Numbered from the stretch's first letter, positions 11,950 through 24,428 are shown. The stretch is DNA of 64,000 nucleotides from Effrenium voratum (GCA_963377175.1 CAUJNA010000577.1:131070-195069), one strand, 5' to 3'. The notes: generated by a model from the letters alone, not told the origin. Made by a program: numbers and translations.

Positions 11950-13080
11950 GGGCGGGGGCTTCCGAAGCCAACCCGCCTTCGCACATCGATCCGGCTAGGC
12001 CGATGAGCCGATGAACGAGCCCCCGCTCATCGAGCTTTTCTCCTGCGATCGCCCTGTGCCGGATTTCCTGAACGAGCCTTGGATGATTCGGCCAGCAAGG
12101 CATGGGCAGACCAGCCAACTCCCAAAGCCCGCCCTGTTGCATCAGCGCCTTTGCCTTCAGACCCAGCAGAACCGGGCAGCGGCGAGCCAGCGGCTCGGCC
12201 CGAGCCAAAGGCCATGCCCAGAGAACTCAAGCCTCTGCCGCCCTCGCCATCGCTTGCCGAGCCGAAGCCTTTGAGCCGCAGGTGCCCTGTGGACACTCCG
12301 CCCTGCAGCTGGCCACCGCCCGAGGACTCGCCCTTTCATGAGCCTCGCGCGGACCACCACATTGAAGCCTTTGCCTTTGACGGGAGTTGGTGGTACAACT
12401 TCTGGCTGCTGCCTTCCCGTCGCCCTCCGAGCAATGACACTCGCATTGATGAAGATCATTGGTGCTATAGCCTTGACAATTGCTGGTCGCGCAATGTCAG
12501 GGTCTCGTGGCGCACGCCGCGCTCGCCTTGGCCGAGCACATCCACGCCCTCAGCGCCTGTGCCATAGCGCAGCTGGAGCAGTGCGTTCTCCAGCCCGCCT
12601 TGCGCCTTCCAGGCACTCTGAAAACCTGTCGCATGGGGGAGTTGGCACGGTCGTGGTACCTCGACGACCAGCGACGCCTTTGCTGTGGTTTGCCCTGTGC
12701 ATCGCATCCGTGCCCTCACAACTCAGCCTGCGGCCGCCTTATCGACCCCAGCCGTGACTTCAATGATGACACTCACTCTTCACACTTCTGCAGTCGGTGC
12801 TATGAACACAGGCAAATCTAGAGACTGCTTGCTTTGCCATTCAGCACTCTTTTGTTTTATCCGCCATTCGAGCTTAATCCGTCCATTGTCTTGCCTGTGT
12901 TCGCCTTGCACCTGTGATAAGCCTTCAAACTACAGCTGCCTTGCATCGCGAAGAAAAGCAGTGTTCAGAATCCGAAATGATATGCACCACTTGCCCTTCT
13001 TTCACCGCTGTGCCTTGCCCAGCTTGTGCAATGCTTCACCGGCAGCCAGTCCCTGCGCTCCTAGCCCGCCCCCGCGTTCC
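11950..13080. other. GC-rich segment, uncertain coding
   Basis: After the 291-bp repeats both strands are open for 100-160 codons: plus-strand proline-rich frame 12079-12567 and minus-strand frame 12208-11940. Neither resembles a family I know, and codon bias does not choose between them. It could be a retroposed gene piece in the CSL4 intron. No function assigned. Confidence 0.25.
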
Positions 13081-13245
13081 GCCCGCTGCGCCGCCTGCCC
13101 CGGATGATCACCGGCACGTGGACCAGGTACTCGTAGAACTTGTCGCGGAAGAAGCCCTTGCCCAGCTTGGTCAGCGGGTGCTCCCCGCCCTCCAAAGAGC
13201 GCACGAGCTTCTTCCGCCTGTTGCGCAGCAGGATGTAGTCGTTCG
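13080..13245 (-). pseudogene. Unrecognised coding-like fragment in CSL4 intron 1
   Basis: The minus strand reads as a well-formed protein piece containing RNRRKKLVRSLEGGEHPLTK then GKGFFRDKFYEYLVHVPVII. It is not part of CSL4, which runs directly from exon 1 to exon 2. It may be an exon of a nested gene or a retroposed fragment. Family not recognised. Confidence 0.4.
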
Positions 13246-13436
13246 GTCAGCCACCGGGTGCACTTCTTTTGCGCAAAAGAGTTGCAACGGTACAGGCTGT
13301 AGCATTTCAAATCGGTCAGCTTTAAAGGCAAGTCCAAGCCCCCCATTCCGCTTTTAAAAAAATGGGCCCGAGGCATTTGGCCCCCCCCTGATTGCTAAGC
13401 AAAGCTTAGGTAGAAGAACTCCAGCTACTGCTTTCG

Positions 13437-13770
13437 TGACTTTTTGGTAAGACCTGCAAATTGTTCAATATTTAGGGCCCCCAGTTTTCACCATGACCAT
13501 GGGTTTACTTTTTGGTCAGACCTGCAAATGTTGATGTAATATTCCGTTTGGGGCCCCCAGATTTGATCATAACTTCTGCCATGGTCAAAGAGGTAAGATC
13601 TGCAAATTGTTCCATTTTCCATTCCGGGCCCCCAGTTTTGACCATGCACAACTTTTTGGTAAGACCTGACAGTTGATCAATGTTTAGGGCCCCCAGTCTT
13701 GAGCATGGGTGAACTTTTCCCCATGTTAAGTGAGAAGATCTTCAAATTGACCATGGGGTAACTTTTCAAT
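13437..13770. repeat. Degenerate units of the 68-bp repeat
   Basis: Four to five diverged copies of the GGGCCCCCAG...GGTAAGACCTG unit, separated by indels, about 2.4 kb from the main array. Confidence 0.85.
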
Positions 13771-13834
13771 TAAGTGGGAAAAGTCCGACCAATGGTCATC
13801 CCATTTTTTCTGGACCTTTTGATCAACCCCCCAC

Positions 13835-13981
13835 CTCCACGCAGTTCTCGCTGAACCTAAGCTGCCCTGCCAGCGACGCAAAGGTCTGCCCCTGCTCGCT
13901 GTAGGCCCCCCGCCCAGCCCGCAGCTGCTCCCCCTCTCCGAGCGCCTGGCCCGGAGCCACCGCCTCCATTTCAGCATCCAT
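13835..13981 (-). CDS. CSL4: Exosome cap subunit CSL4, exon 1 (N-terminal)
   Basis: First coding exon. It reads VAPGQALGEGEQLRAGRGAY then FASLAGQLRFSENC, matching the N-terminal barrel of CSL4 (human: PGERL ... GTYTRHGYIFSSLAG). In-frame Met codons sit at 13981 and 13969, and 13981 is the longest choice. A GAG|GTGGGG donor at 13834 fits the end. The intron to exon 2 is about 4.5 kb and holds both tandem arrays. Identification comes from three exons in the right order giving the expected length. Confidence 0.8.
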
Positions 13982-14043
13982 GGCGCGGCAAATGGGTCGC
14001 AGGCGTCGCCCCTCCGTTTGAGACCCTCCACAGATTTGCCCGT

Positions 14044-14165
14044 GGGTCAGAACCGGTTTGGGATCCAACATGTTGGTTCTCGGTGAATTCACCACCCAAT
14101 TTAGAACCCATTTTAGAGGTTGGATTGGGATGTTCACTGGGGGGAACCGATTTGGGTTTTGACCC
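14044..14165 (-). repeat. MITE-like element, family 1, reverse orientation
   Basis: Ends GGGTCAGAACC and GGGTTTTGACCC are inverted complements. The interior is the reverse complement of the copies at 5872 and 15943. It lies just upstream of CSL4 exon 1. Confidence 0.7.
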
Positions 14166-14169
14166 ATGG

Positions 14170-17100
14170 CCATCTGCGACCAGAAATCCCCCAAATCCCC
14201 AAATCCCTGGGCGCCAACCCCTTGGTTGAAGTCTCCCCGTCGGAAGCAATGGAATCCACATGTGCAGGGCCCCTTCTTTCGGCTGGAACAGGCTGGCTCC
14301 ATCAACCGTACGTGCTGCGCAAGCTTCAAGCCCGCGGCAAGTCGCAAGTCAGCTCCCTCTCAACTCCGGGCAAAAATGCATCTACCCGCAAGAAGCAGGG
14401 CTGCAAATCCAACCACCCATCCAAACCAAAAATTAAGGAAACCAAAATCTTTGCTCACCCGAAATCGTACGAAGGAAAAAAAATAAGTCAAGTGCCTTCT
14501 TGTAGGCGAACTCGTCCAAGGCATCCGTCGCTACGAATGGTAAGCTTTCCTGGATCTCTTTGCATTCCTGGCGCAAAAGCAATGCTCACGGAAAAACTTC
14601 GCATAACTAACGGCCTTTCGTGAATTGGTTTAGGCCTCACAAAAATCCAGCTTTGAACCGGGCGCAAGCTACAAGGGTCAACTGAGTTTTGGGCTATGCG
14701 CACTTTGACAAATCCCCGCTTGTACCCTCTCTCAAGGCCCATCCTATCCGGGCAAGTCTTCATTGGAAGGGTACAGAGCGACGCAATTCACATAGAAATC
14801 CGGACTTTTGGAGGGGCCTTGCAAAAGGAGCTTCTGCCCCATATTTGGAGGTTGACCCTTTCCGAGAACTGGCAAGGCGTGAGTTCATGCTTTCCCTGAG
14901 AACTGGACCGGTCAACCTGCGAAACCTTCCCAACAGTCTGAGATCCTCAAAGTTACCCCTCTCGATGGCTTACAAAGCAAACAAACCGCCAAGACTCAAA
15001 ATTCAAGGCGGCTGGTTTGTTTTGGGGAAATCATTCGGCAAGCCCCAAAAAGACCCAGATCCAAGTGTGGACAGCTGGTTTTGGGGGGATATGGCCGGGT
15101 CAAAACCCCGTACCCCCTGTGAACATCCCCATCCCCTCACCACCCAAAATTGGATCCCAAAACGGATTTCACCACCGCCATCTTCCTTCGGCCAGCCCGA
15201 AGGACCAAAACTCCTATGCCCACGCCCCGAAAACGGCGCCCCAAAGACTCGCCTGAAGGAGGCAGTACTCACGCGTGCCCTTGAAGCGCACCACGTCTGG
15301 AGTGCCGGTCAGCTTTGCCTTCTTCTTCCCCTACGCCGCCCCGTTTCACCCATGGACCAAGAGGGGTTCCTAGATGGTTGTCTGGTGACTTATAGGTTCC
15401 AAGATGGTTGACTGATCTTCACAACCCTTGCTACGCTAGCAAAAAGCGTTGTTTTTGCAGTCCCCTTTCTAGTGAAGTGATGAATTATATAGGCCTTCAT
15501 AATAGTTACTAGGCCAGGTAGTAGAATCACCTTCTAAAATGGCCAAGGGGGGTATTGGGCGCTGCTCCTGTGTACGAGGGTCTCCAAAGTCTAGGCTTTT
15601 GCGAATACTGGTCATAGGGGCAAACAAAAAGAAAAAACACTGTGGAAGCACCGGTTGGGAAACTCACGACACCCTATCCCAAATGGGATGAACGTGTACT
15701 GGGGGAAGCAGTGAATATATATATATATGGTGTGTATAGATATAATAAATGTAAACATGCATATACAAATATAGACATATCCGTTTCATATCTGCCACAG
15801 TCCAAACTCCTTATATGGCCTTCAAGGCTCCATCAATAGGAATCATTGTAACAAGCATTAAGAATCCTTGCCATGTGGATGATCATTTCTGGCAAAAGCT
15901 ATCTAAAGGAACCGGTCTTTTGACCATAACACATATGGCCACGGGTCAAAATCCCGTACCCCCACTGAACATCCCAATCCAACCACGAAAATAGGTTCTA
16001 AAATGGGTGGTGCACCTACCCCAAAATGGTACCATGGGTTTTGACCCACAGCCATATAGTGACTACATTGATATTGCGGTTCTCCCATTGAATCCCTCAG
16101 GGTCGAATACTGAGGCCGTCTTCAGAGTACCGACTTGCGATGAGAACGACCCCCGCCTTCTTCCCCATCGCGTATCCCAAGTCGACCTTGCCATTTGCCG
16201 TTCTCCAGGGGGAACTCCCGTCTCATGCTGGTTCTACCGAGGTTTTCCTTTGATCCAACCACAAAGCACAGACAAACGCAACGAAAAGAAGCCCCTGAAT
16301 ATACAGGGCCATGTGATTCTGTGGGTTCCCTTTTTCAAACGAAACCAAAAGGAAAACCACTATCTTTGGACTCCCCCTGTTTGGTCCCCCCTATATCAAC
16401 AAATACCCATATCGACAGCATCGGTCAAACATGCTTCACGTCCCCGCACCCAAACCCAGGTCGCGCGACGACGATTCGCCCAAATCGCCGATTCGGATTA
16501 AGACCCGGAAAATGCACAAAATTCAGCAAATGCCAACAGGTAAAGAAAAGGAGACGCAAAAACACCACTGGAGGCCCGCAAAACCAAGAAGTCAGTGCTT
16601 CCCATTGGCCACAAGTGATGAACGAAACTGACCATTGGGTTCTGATCCCATGTTGGGCTTTGTGTTCATTCGTGTGGCGTGTCCAGGAAGCCTTCGAATG
16701 ACTGCCGAAAGAAACCTACCTCGCCATAAGGCCACCCACCCAACATGGGCTCGAAATCACTTCCTTTCGAAACCCTATCAGCGGTGGGGGGGGGGGGCTC
16801 TGACGTGCAGATCAAGCTGCTGAGCCGACGGCGCCCAGCGCCCGAGGCCTATTGCCCGACAGGCGCTTGAGCCCGACTGCAAGAGGAGCAAGCAGTTGCA
16901 ATCACCTGTTTAAAAAACGAGCACATGAGACTTGAGGGGGGAAGTGAGTTCTAGTCATACAATGTTCAAAAAGCAGGATGCCCTTTTGCGCGTGGTTTTG
17001 GGAAACCATGAGCACTTACCCAAGCCGCCCGCCTTAAAGTAGCTGGCTCGCTGCAGGAGCTCACTCAAACAAGTTGTATGTGTTTAAAGAAAATGCCCTG

Positions 17101-20100
17101 TTTGGGAGCAATCTGGAGCTGGAAAATGGAAATTCGCTCCTTTGCCTCTCCCACTCGGAAAGCATCAGCCCTTCACGGAACCTCACTCGAAGGAGGCCCT
17201 ATCAGGCTCGGTGCCTTCTTTCCGATTGGCACCGGATTGGGATGCAACATCTTCCCACGGGCCAAACCTTCTTTCCAAATTTCAACAGAGCTGAAGTCAC
17301 ATTCACCCACCTGAAGACACACTCGCTCCTTTTTCCATTTGCTCCCCAGCCTGGGATAGCCCAAGGTCCGGAGCGACGACCTCGGGAGCTAGGTAGATGT
17401 GTTCTTTGATTTCTTCTTGTCGTTTTCTTTGATGGTGCTTTTTGCCTGTGCTTTCCCTCTTTTTGTTTCATGAATCCATCACTCCTGCGCCCTGGGGCAA
17501 AACTTAAGAATGGAAGAAATCAAGCCACATCAAATGGGAGAACCCCTCTCCACAATGAGCGGCTTCCTCTTGGTGTTCCTTCATATCCGAAAGGGGCACC
17601 ATCAGGAAGCCCACTAAAATGGCAGACCCCGGTGCGAAGCATCTGGGGGACAAAAGCAGAACTCACTTGCGGGTCACCCCGGGCTTTACCATCTTAACAT
17701 GGAAGTGAACGATGTCCCTTTTAAAAACTTAGATGCCCAGTAGCCATGGGAAAAATGCATCTTGTTGGTTGTTTGAGCTAAAAAAAAGCAGTAAAAAAGG
17801 GCGCCACTGGGCAACTGGGTTTCGGGAGTCTGTGCACATCCATGTTTGTTGGTGGGGTGTTACCTTTTGCCACGCATGCTCTATTGAAAGTTGAAAAGGA
17901 ATTGTCCAGAGTGCAAGAAGCCAATGAGTGTGGAGCACTTTACCCTACGATCCTGAGTTGTGGGAGTTGCCCGCTCTTCATTGAGGAGGCCGATTGGCTG
18001 CTTTGACAGTGAAACCAACCTCCCATTCCCCAGCCCCCATCTGCACGACTTCCCATAGACCGCCACCCAGGTGAGTTCGACGTGATCTTATCAACAGATC
18101 TCACTCATGTTCATTGAGCAAGCCGCGATCGCGCAATGGATCGTCAAAGTGTCCCTCAACGTTTTCAGAAGGGGCCCGAATGGAAAAGTTCCAGGCAAAA
18201 GAAATCTGGACACTGAGGTGCCGGAGAACCAGCGAAAACCCTTGGCCAAGGTTCTCAAAGAAAAGTATGTTGGATGCTTTGTGGATTCCACCTGGTCTTC
18301 TGTCTGGTACTCTACCTTCCATGGGTGCACGAAAGGACATCCAAACCAGTTTTTGGATGGCCGCCTTCGGGGTAATGTCAACACCCCGGAGAAGTAAACC
18401 CTTTAGATTCATGCGGGGCCCCAAAAGTGGACATGGGTAGCATCCCCTAGCCTTTCTGAATGGTGCCGGTGATTGGAAACCCAACCCCACTCCCAAAATG
18501 TTGCCCACCTCAAAAAGGACCCGAGGCGGCGGTTCTGCGCTTTATCCCAGGTTTCCAAAAGCAGTAAGCAGCTTCACTTCGAACCCCAGTTTTTTTGGGG
18601 ATGTCCCTGGGTTTAGTGGGGATTCATCATTGTTGAAGAGGAACACGGGGTCGACCTTAGTCAGAAGTTCTTGGTCAATTTATTCCACAAAACCCTGGCC
18701 ACCATTCTGATTCGGTCAAATCAAGTTTGGAGCTGCGGAGCCCTGCGCGGAGCGCCCAAAACTCAAGGCCCCAGCTCCCAGAAGGAAAACACGGGCCTGT
18801 AGTTGGCAGACGTGACCTGGCGCGGCGTGTCTTTCTTTGGGGGACCCAAAAAATGGTGGTTTTCCTCTTGGTGTCCGTTTAAATTCACCCCAAAAAGAGA
18901 CTCTCCAACACCAGACACACCCACATCATTCCTTGTGACTGTAAAGGGATCGCACTTTTTCAGTGAGTCGCACCAAAGCCAATGCCAGCAGCACAGCGAG
19001 AATCGGCAGCACGTCTCCTGATGCGAATCGTGCAAATCGCAGATCGGTGAATTAGAGGCCGCGCTGCAAGGACGGTGCTCCCAGTAAAGTGAACCACCTC
19101 TGTTTGCAGGTCACCCTAAAAGTTTGTCATTTGCTTGAGGCTACCATTTGTTCTGGCCTTAAAGGAGAACCAAAGACAAACCATTACTTTGGCGGGGTCC
19201 CCTATAAAAAGAAAATCCCCGAATCAGTTTTCAGGTTGGTTCTCACTTATCATGAACAGCAAACAGTCAAAAGATCTAAAAGCGGGGGGGGTGAAAATAT
19301 GGCGCGCCTTGGGCTGGCGCCATCTTGTGCCGCCTCCAAATGGGGGCCCAAAACCCCCAATGTAGCCAACGACTGTGAACAAAATTGAAATCAAACTGCG
19401 AACGAATCCTGAAGCAAGGCCAAACTGCCTAAAACTTTGAAGCAGACATCATCCAATGGACATAGTCTTGACATAGGTTTCCCTTCAAAACCAACCCAAA
19501 AAGGGTCTCCCCCCCAAAAAAAAAACGGGCCGCACACACAAGTTTCGATTTCACTCCTTGGGGAATCTCCGCTTGCCAATCCAGAACTTCGTCATCTGCC
19601 TGGCCGACGGGTGCTATACATATGACCCTGCAGTAGGTTGGCTTGGGGTTGCATAGAGATATCCCGAGCGAAAAGACGTGATTGGGAATGTGAGGTCCTG
19701 ATAAACGGAAAGATATGGAGAGTGAACGAACATCCCTTGCCGATTCCAACATGTCAAGGGTTTCATCACGATCCAATTGCTTTCTTCTTTGGAATTGGCA
19801 TGTGATAGTGAGTGAGGAGAGCATCATGAAGGACCCCCAAGGAAAATTCGAATGTCCATCACCTTTCACTTTCATGTTTTGGTCATGTTTGCATGATCAT
19901 TGATATTAATTGACACATGGATGTCTTTCCCATCTTCATCATAAAAGACTCACCAATCAAGAGGTTTCACTCAGACAAATCCTCATGCTGTGTCTATAGG
20001 TGAGTTTCTATCCTTTTCATTTTGCATTTGTAGGTGACTTAACGTTTTTTCGCCCTCTCTCTAGGCCGTGGAAAGATGGGAACAAGGTGGGTCAGACTGA

Positions 20101-20985
20101 TGAACCCCTGCTCACCCAATTGTTCATTCCTTTTGTGACAGTGACATATTTCCAGGGTCGTGGGTGAACATAAAACGTTAAATACAGCTAGGATTTTCCT
20201 GAATGAAACAAATGTGTGCATGGGAAGTGTGCTTGGACTAAAAGTACAACGTGGTGGGCCAGCTCTGCAACAAGTCAGCCACGGAGATCTGAAAGCGAGC
20301 CTCGTGCATGTCCTTCATCAATCATCGTGGACAAAGGCCAAGTGCAGAACAGCGCACGCTGGTGGCATGATGTGAACCTAAGCATGTGAGCAACATGTGA
20401 TTGTTGTCCAATCTGAAATGGAAAGTTTCCTGCTAATCTTTTCTTCGGGGCTCACTAACCCGTAAAACAGGTGAAAGCCATGTGGGTCCTTTTGGGGATC
20501 CCAGATTCTTGATTTCAGGGATTGGAATGGAAATTGCGAAGTATTTGCTGTTGTCTACGGGAAAAGATTGGGTCACCAAACGTGCTCATGTCAAGTCTCA
20601 AGCATGCTCTGGCAAAGAAGTATGATTTAGCTATCAGGACAATTTTCTCAAGCCAAGGGCTGCATGGATAGCCAAACTACAAAACTAACAAAGCACTATC
20701 AGGTGAAACATCATGCCACCTTTTGCAACTTCACAGCTGGCACTGCCAATCTGGAGCTGAATCATGGTGGTTTTCTCTTGAATTTCCCTTTAACCACCCA
20801 CCAAAAAAAATGGCATCAACTCCAACAAAAAGAGCCACACCAAAAACCTCCACATGACTTGCAGCTATCCAAATTGGCACGCTTTCTCCAGTGGGGCCAT
20901 CTTGTTGCTGCCGGCTCTAATTCGCAGCTCTCATGCCATTAAGCTCCTTCTTTGGTTCTCTCTCTCTCTCTCTCTGTTTGTTTTT
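14170..20985. other. Host non-coding DNA, no gene recognised
   Basis: I find no reading frame with family resemblance on either strand. It contains a truncated family-1 element at 15097-15160, a full copy at 15943-16047, a short TA microsatellite near 15715-15745, and a CT microsatellite at about 20958-20977. It may be intergenic sequence or introns of an unrecognised gene. Confidence 0.5.
15943..16047 (+). repeat. MITE-like element, family 1, best-preserved copy
   Basis: 105 bp from GGGTCAAAATCCCGTACC to CCATGGGTTTTGACCC. Terminal inverted repeats of about 11 bp. Serves as the reference copy for the family. Confidence 0.75.
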
Positions 20986-21042
20986 GTAGTATTCAAGGGC
21001 GCACCATTGTTGAAAGACCTGCACGAACAGCTTTGCTTCCTT

Positions 21043-21381
21043 CTAAGAAAAGGACAGTTTTTTCCCCAATGCCGCCTGAAGCATATCGCCGGTCGACAAG
21101 CAGAATTCGCGGTACAAAATTAGCCCAAGGTCCGAAGACACGGGGTACACAGCTTCTGTCTTTCCAAGATGGTGCGCGCGCGGAGACGCCAACGCGATGT
21201 AGTCCCAGCGGCAAACGCCCATGTTCAGCATCGCGGCCAGCAACACCTTCGAGTACCAGCCAGAGCGCACAGAAGATCGAGGGGCTTCTACCTCTCTGCC
21301 ACTGCGTGCGAGCACACGCTTCGCCTTCAGCAGCAGAAAGACCGCGCCAGCCCGACAGCGTCTCTCGCACCAACGCAGCAC
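21043..21381 (-). pseudogene. Fragment of viral B-family polymerase (PolB-HNH type)
   Basis: The minus frame contains LRWCERRC, LLLKAKRVLA and GWYSKVLLAAMLNMGVCRWD, which align with the polymerase at 50690-52430 (LRRWCEALN, KLLKAKREV, GWYPKVSLAAMLDLGVCRWD). The HNH section is deleted. It ends TEAVYPVSSD where the larger copy has TEVVYSVRSS. It directly abuts the methyltransferase fragment upstream on the same strand, so this is a relic of one element. Confidence 0.7.
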
Positions 21382-21489
21382 CTCGTGCTCATAAACTGGC
21401 GCCGTGCCTTACGTCCTCGCACCACGCACCACTGCCCCGGCTGCACGTCTGCCTCGCTGCTCGGCGGGAAAGCCTGCCTCGCCTTGCCT

Positions 21490-21745
21490 CCGTGCAGCAG
21501 GTTTGACCACAACCTCGTTTGCTTCCTGTAATTCATTCCATGTTTGCAGTAATCCACATCAAAATATGTCAAACCGTGCATGAAGGGTTGTTCTTTCAAA
21601 AGGCCAGTTTGGAGGTTCTCTAGTATCCAATATTGGGGTTTGAAATAGTCAATGTTTTGAAGGGTTTTCAAAACGACGCTGTTAGCATACTCAATGTTTC
21701 GGTCGCCCGTCGTCTTCGCTCAGCTGAATTCAGTGCATGGAGTAG
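21490..21745 (-). pseudogene. Fragment of viral C5-cytosine DNA methyltransferase
   Basis: Minus-strand reading PCTEFS (motif IV), an in-frame TGA, then AKTTGDRNIEYANSVVLKTL, WILENLQTGLLKEQPF (motif VI, normally ENP) and DVDYCKHGMNYRKQTRLWSN (motif VIII). It is closely related to the copies at 23071-23679 and 54604-55259. The catalytic PC is present but the N-terminal SAM-binding motif and the C-terminus are missing. Confidence 0.75.
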
Positions 21746-21759
21746 TAAGGAACATCAGC

Positions 21760-22149
21760 TTATAGGGACCAATCAATTTGCCGTTTTTGGCCAAAAACAG
21801 GGTCCTAACACGCCAACCTGCCGAACTTGTCACCCCTTTGTCACCCCTTGTCACCCCTACCTTTACCTACCAATGAGCGCGCCTCAGTTAGATAAAATCC
21901 CCTCAACCGACCAATTCACATAATATGTGTTCATCATTTCATAACAGAACCTCAACTCAAGATTTAATACATAAATTTTACAAATATGTTCCATGTTTTT
22001 CAAAAAATATGTTTTTTCTAAATGTTTCAAAAATATTATTTTCCCATTTTTTTCAAAATGTAATTTTCCCAATTTCCAAAATTTCCAAATCAACATTTAA
22101 CATAAATTTTACAACAATTTAATTGTAAAATGTATGGTGTAATTTCAAT
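21760..22149. other. Junction into the AT-rich viral block
   Basis: 21770-21860 resembles the rDNA-spacer-like sequence at 44580-45400 (AGTAGTAAGGAA and repeated TTGTCACCCC). After about 21890 base composition drops sharply to AT-rich with no gene up to the zinc-finger ORF. Confidence 0.4.
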
Positions 22150-22458
22150 TCATATTGTTTCAATATCAACAGGTTTTTCTTCAATAATAGTTGGTGTTTC
22201 CTTTTGCTTCTCATTCTCAATATGCTTCAATGTTTTCAAATGCTTGGATATTCCAGATTTCCTCACTTTACACTGGCAAATATCACATTCTATTTCAATC
22301 TGATTACGCACTGTATTGTATTCCTTTTTCTTTTCCTTCCTATCCACTTTACTTTGTTATCGGCAGTAATCACAAATATGCACTCTAACATTAAATAGGT
22401 CAGGTGGATAAGTGTTTTCACATCGCCTACATTTTTGCATTTTGTCAGTCATCTCCAT
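22150..22458 (-). pseudogene. Small protein with Cys4 and C2H2 zinc-binding motifs
   Basis: From ATG at 22458 the minus frame has a Cys4 unit (CRRC ... CDYC), an in-frame TAA at 22359-22357, then continues with a C2H2-like finger CDICQCKVRKSGISKHLKTLKH and a Glu/Lys-rich tail. About 100 residues if the stop is ignored; the second half alone is 65 aa. It belongs to the AT-rich viral block by composition and strand. Probably a nucleic-acid-binding accessory protein; no closer assignment. Confidence 0.5.
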
Positions 22459-22614
22459 GCTGCTATTGATAGGTGGCATGTCTTTAAGACCAGACCATCC
22501 CAAATTCCCAAAATATAAATCCCAAAATTTCAAAACCTAAATCTTACAATGTTCTTATTGTAAGGTTTATGGGTTAAAATAATAGTCAGGTAATATGTCT
22601 TCAAATCCCATCAA

Positions 22615-23035
22615 GCCAGCTCAATGCTCCCATCAAGCGAGCTCAATGCTCCCATCAAGCGAGCTCAATGCTCCCAGCAAGCGAGCTCAATGCTCCCATC
22701 AAGCGAGCTCAATGCTCCCATCAAGCCAGCTCAATGCTCCCATCAAGCCAGCTCAATGCTCCCATCAATCCAGAACTCATTCCCCATCAATCCAGAACTC
22801 AATGCTCCCATCAATCCAGCTCAATGCTCCCATCAATCAATGCTCCCATCAATCCAGAACTCAATGCTCCCATCAATCCAGAACTCAATGCTCCCATCAA
22901 TCCAGAACTCAATGCTCCCATCAATCCAGAACTCAATGCTCCCATCAAGCGAGCTCAATGCTCCCATCAATCTAGAACTCATTCCCCATCAATCCAGCTC
23001 AATGCTCCCATCAATCCAGAACTCATTCCCCTTAA
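22615..23035 (+). repeat. Minisatellite of CAATGCTCCCATCAA units
   Basis: About 20 imperfect 22-24-bp units alternating CCAGCT, CGAGCT and CCAGAACT endings. Frames across it give repeated LNAPINPE or QCSHQ peptides, a repeat artefact. It sits immediately 3' of the methyltransferase. Confidence 0.9.
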
Positions 23036-23070
23036 CCTTGGAGAATGTTCCCAACCCCAACTCAAATTCC

Positions 23071-23679
23071 TTAATCCACCAAACTCGTCAAAATCTCACA
23101 AATCAACTCTGTATAGGTCTTCCTGTTTATGTATTGTTGGATTGTCGCCCCATTCTGCCTTACTTAGTTTTTGGTGGTAGGCGTCGGGCAGTTTCAATAT
23201 GCTTTCCATTTCTAACACTGCCACAGTCCTTGTTACATAATGGTCTTGGTTGCCGCGCTGTTAGATTACACCAGAGGCGGGTGCGCTTTCTGTAGGGGAA
23301 GCTATACTTGCAATAATCAACATCTGTAAAATCAAACTCATTCATGAACTCCGGAATTTTTAATAATCCAGTTTTGGGATTTTCAATTACAAAATATTTA
23401 GGATTAAAATACTTGATAAATCTCAATAGTTTTTAAGACAATACTATTTGCATATTCAATATTCCTAATTCCTGACGTTTTTGCTCTACTGTATTCGGTG
23501 CACGAGGGTGATGCCCAGATAAATGAGAAGTGTGATTTATCAAATTGTTTATAATCCCATTCCAAAATATCACAATTAATATCAGCATTTTTCAAGTCTA
23601 ATGATATTACATTAAATCCAAGCGACTTTGCTATGGTTCCTACACTTCCAGTTCCACTAAATAATTCTTATAAATTCAT
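23071..23679 (-). pseudogene. C5-cytosine DNA methyltransferase, AT-rich copy
   Basis: Would methylate cytosine using SAM. In order: ELFSGTGSVG (motif I), IWASPSCTEYSRAK (motif IV region), FVIENPKTGLLK (motif VI), DYCKYSFPYRKRTRLWCN (motif VIII) and a C-terminal DLYRVDL. The ATG at 23679 is followed three codons later by an in-frame TAA. There is a one-base frameshift near 23415 and further shifts near 23190 and 23095. The usual catalytic PC appears as SC, as SPVC does in the GC-rich copy. Same strand as its small-ORF neighbours. Inactivated unless the indels are assembly errors. Confidence 0.8.
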
Positions 23680-23700
23680 ACTATTAGAAATATTTATAAT

Positions 23701-24038
23701 TTAATTTTCAACAATTACATATTTACCATCATCACCCTTAAATAGTTTATAATATTCTAATGTTTGTTCTTTTGGACTTTTGATTTGTCCCTTACTTAAC
23801 ATATCACAATATTTTTTACGCTTCGTGTCATAATCACCGCTGGGTCTTCCTATCCCTTTCTTTTCAAAATTGTATCAATCGTTTCCTTCTCTTCGTTGCT
23901 ATTTTTTGGTTCGTTTGCCTTTGCATCAAGTTTCTGGTCAATAGTTTTCATCATCTCATGCAACAGTTTAACATTTTTACTAACCATCATCACCTTCTTC
24001 GATAGTTCAGCAATAGCATCATTTTCAACTTCAAACAT
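23701..24038 (-). pseudogene. Coiled-coil protein with GRP basic tail
   Basis: The minus frame starts MFEVENDAIAELSKKVMMVS, predicted helical/coiled, and runs to a Lys-rich region. A one-base shift near 23865 leads to IGRPSGDYDTKRKKYCD and ends VIVEN-stop at 23701. The GRPSG core resembles an AT-hook, so this may be the AT-rich counterpart of the AT-hook proteins at 48204 and 53770, but overall similarity is weak. About 110 residues. Confidence 0.45.
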
Positions 24039-24157
24039 TTCTATGTATATTTGTTTATATAATTATTTACTTAAATATGTATTTATTTATATAATTGATT
24101 TAATGCAAAATCTACTCTTTAAACACTAACTTATGTCCCTGTTGAAACTAACACTAA

Positions 24158-24428
24158 TCAAATGTTCGTTAGTTTCAATAACCATATCGCCTCCTGATTT
24201 TTCTTAATATTCAAATCTTTATCTGTTTTTTTAGAAAACATACATGGGACACAACTAACCTTAACACCATCTTTTTTATCTACCGTCAATTCATTCTTAA
24301 AACTCATAAAATGATTACATGTATCACATTTTATAGATTTGCTTTCACCCATTGATTTAGCACTCTGTCCGTGCTTCAATACCTGTTATTGGTCTTTCTT
24401 TGCTTTTACTCTTTTTCTTTTTTGGCAT
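24158..24428 (-). pseudogene. Basic protein with CxxC...CxxC zinc-ribbon-like motif
   Basis: From ATG 24428 the minus strand begins MPKKKKSKSKERP, a nuclear-localisation-like cluster. A one-base shift near 24380 leads into KCDTCNHFMSF and SCVPCMFSKK, four cysteines spaced like a zinc ribbon, ending at 24158. About 90 residues. Part of the AT-rich viral block; function unknown. Confidence 0.45.

Noticed and set aside
14689..15411. 240-codon plus-strand ORF
   Set aside because: Runs through an inverted-repeat element and has no domain resemblance; likely chance.
21043..21531. Plus-strand ORFs of 120-184 codons
   Set aside because: Antisense to the polymerase/methyltransferase relic, which has clear homology on the minus strand.
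22595..23295. Repeat protein of 126-223 residues (LNAPINPE / QCSHQ repeats)
   Set aside because: Open in all three plus frames because of the minisatellite; no protein constraint visible.
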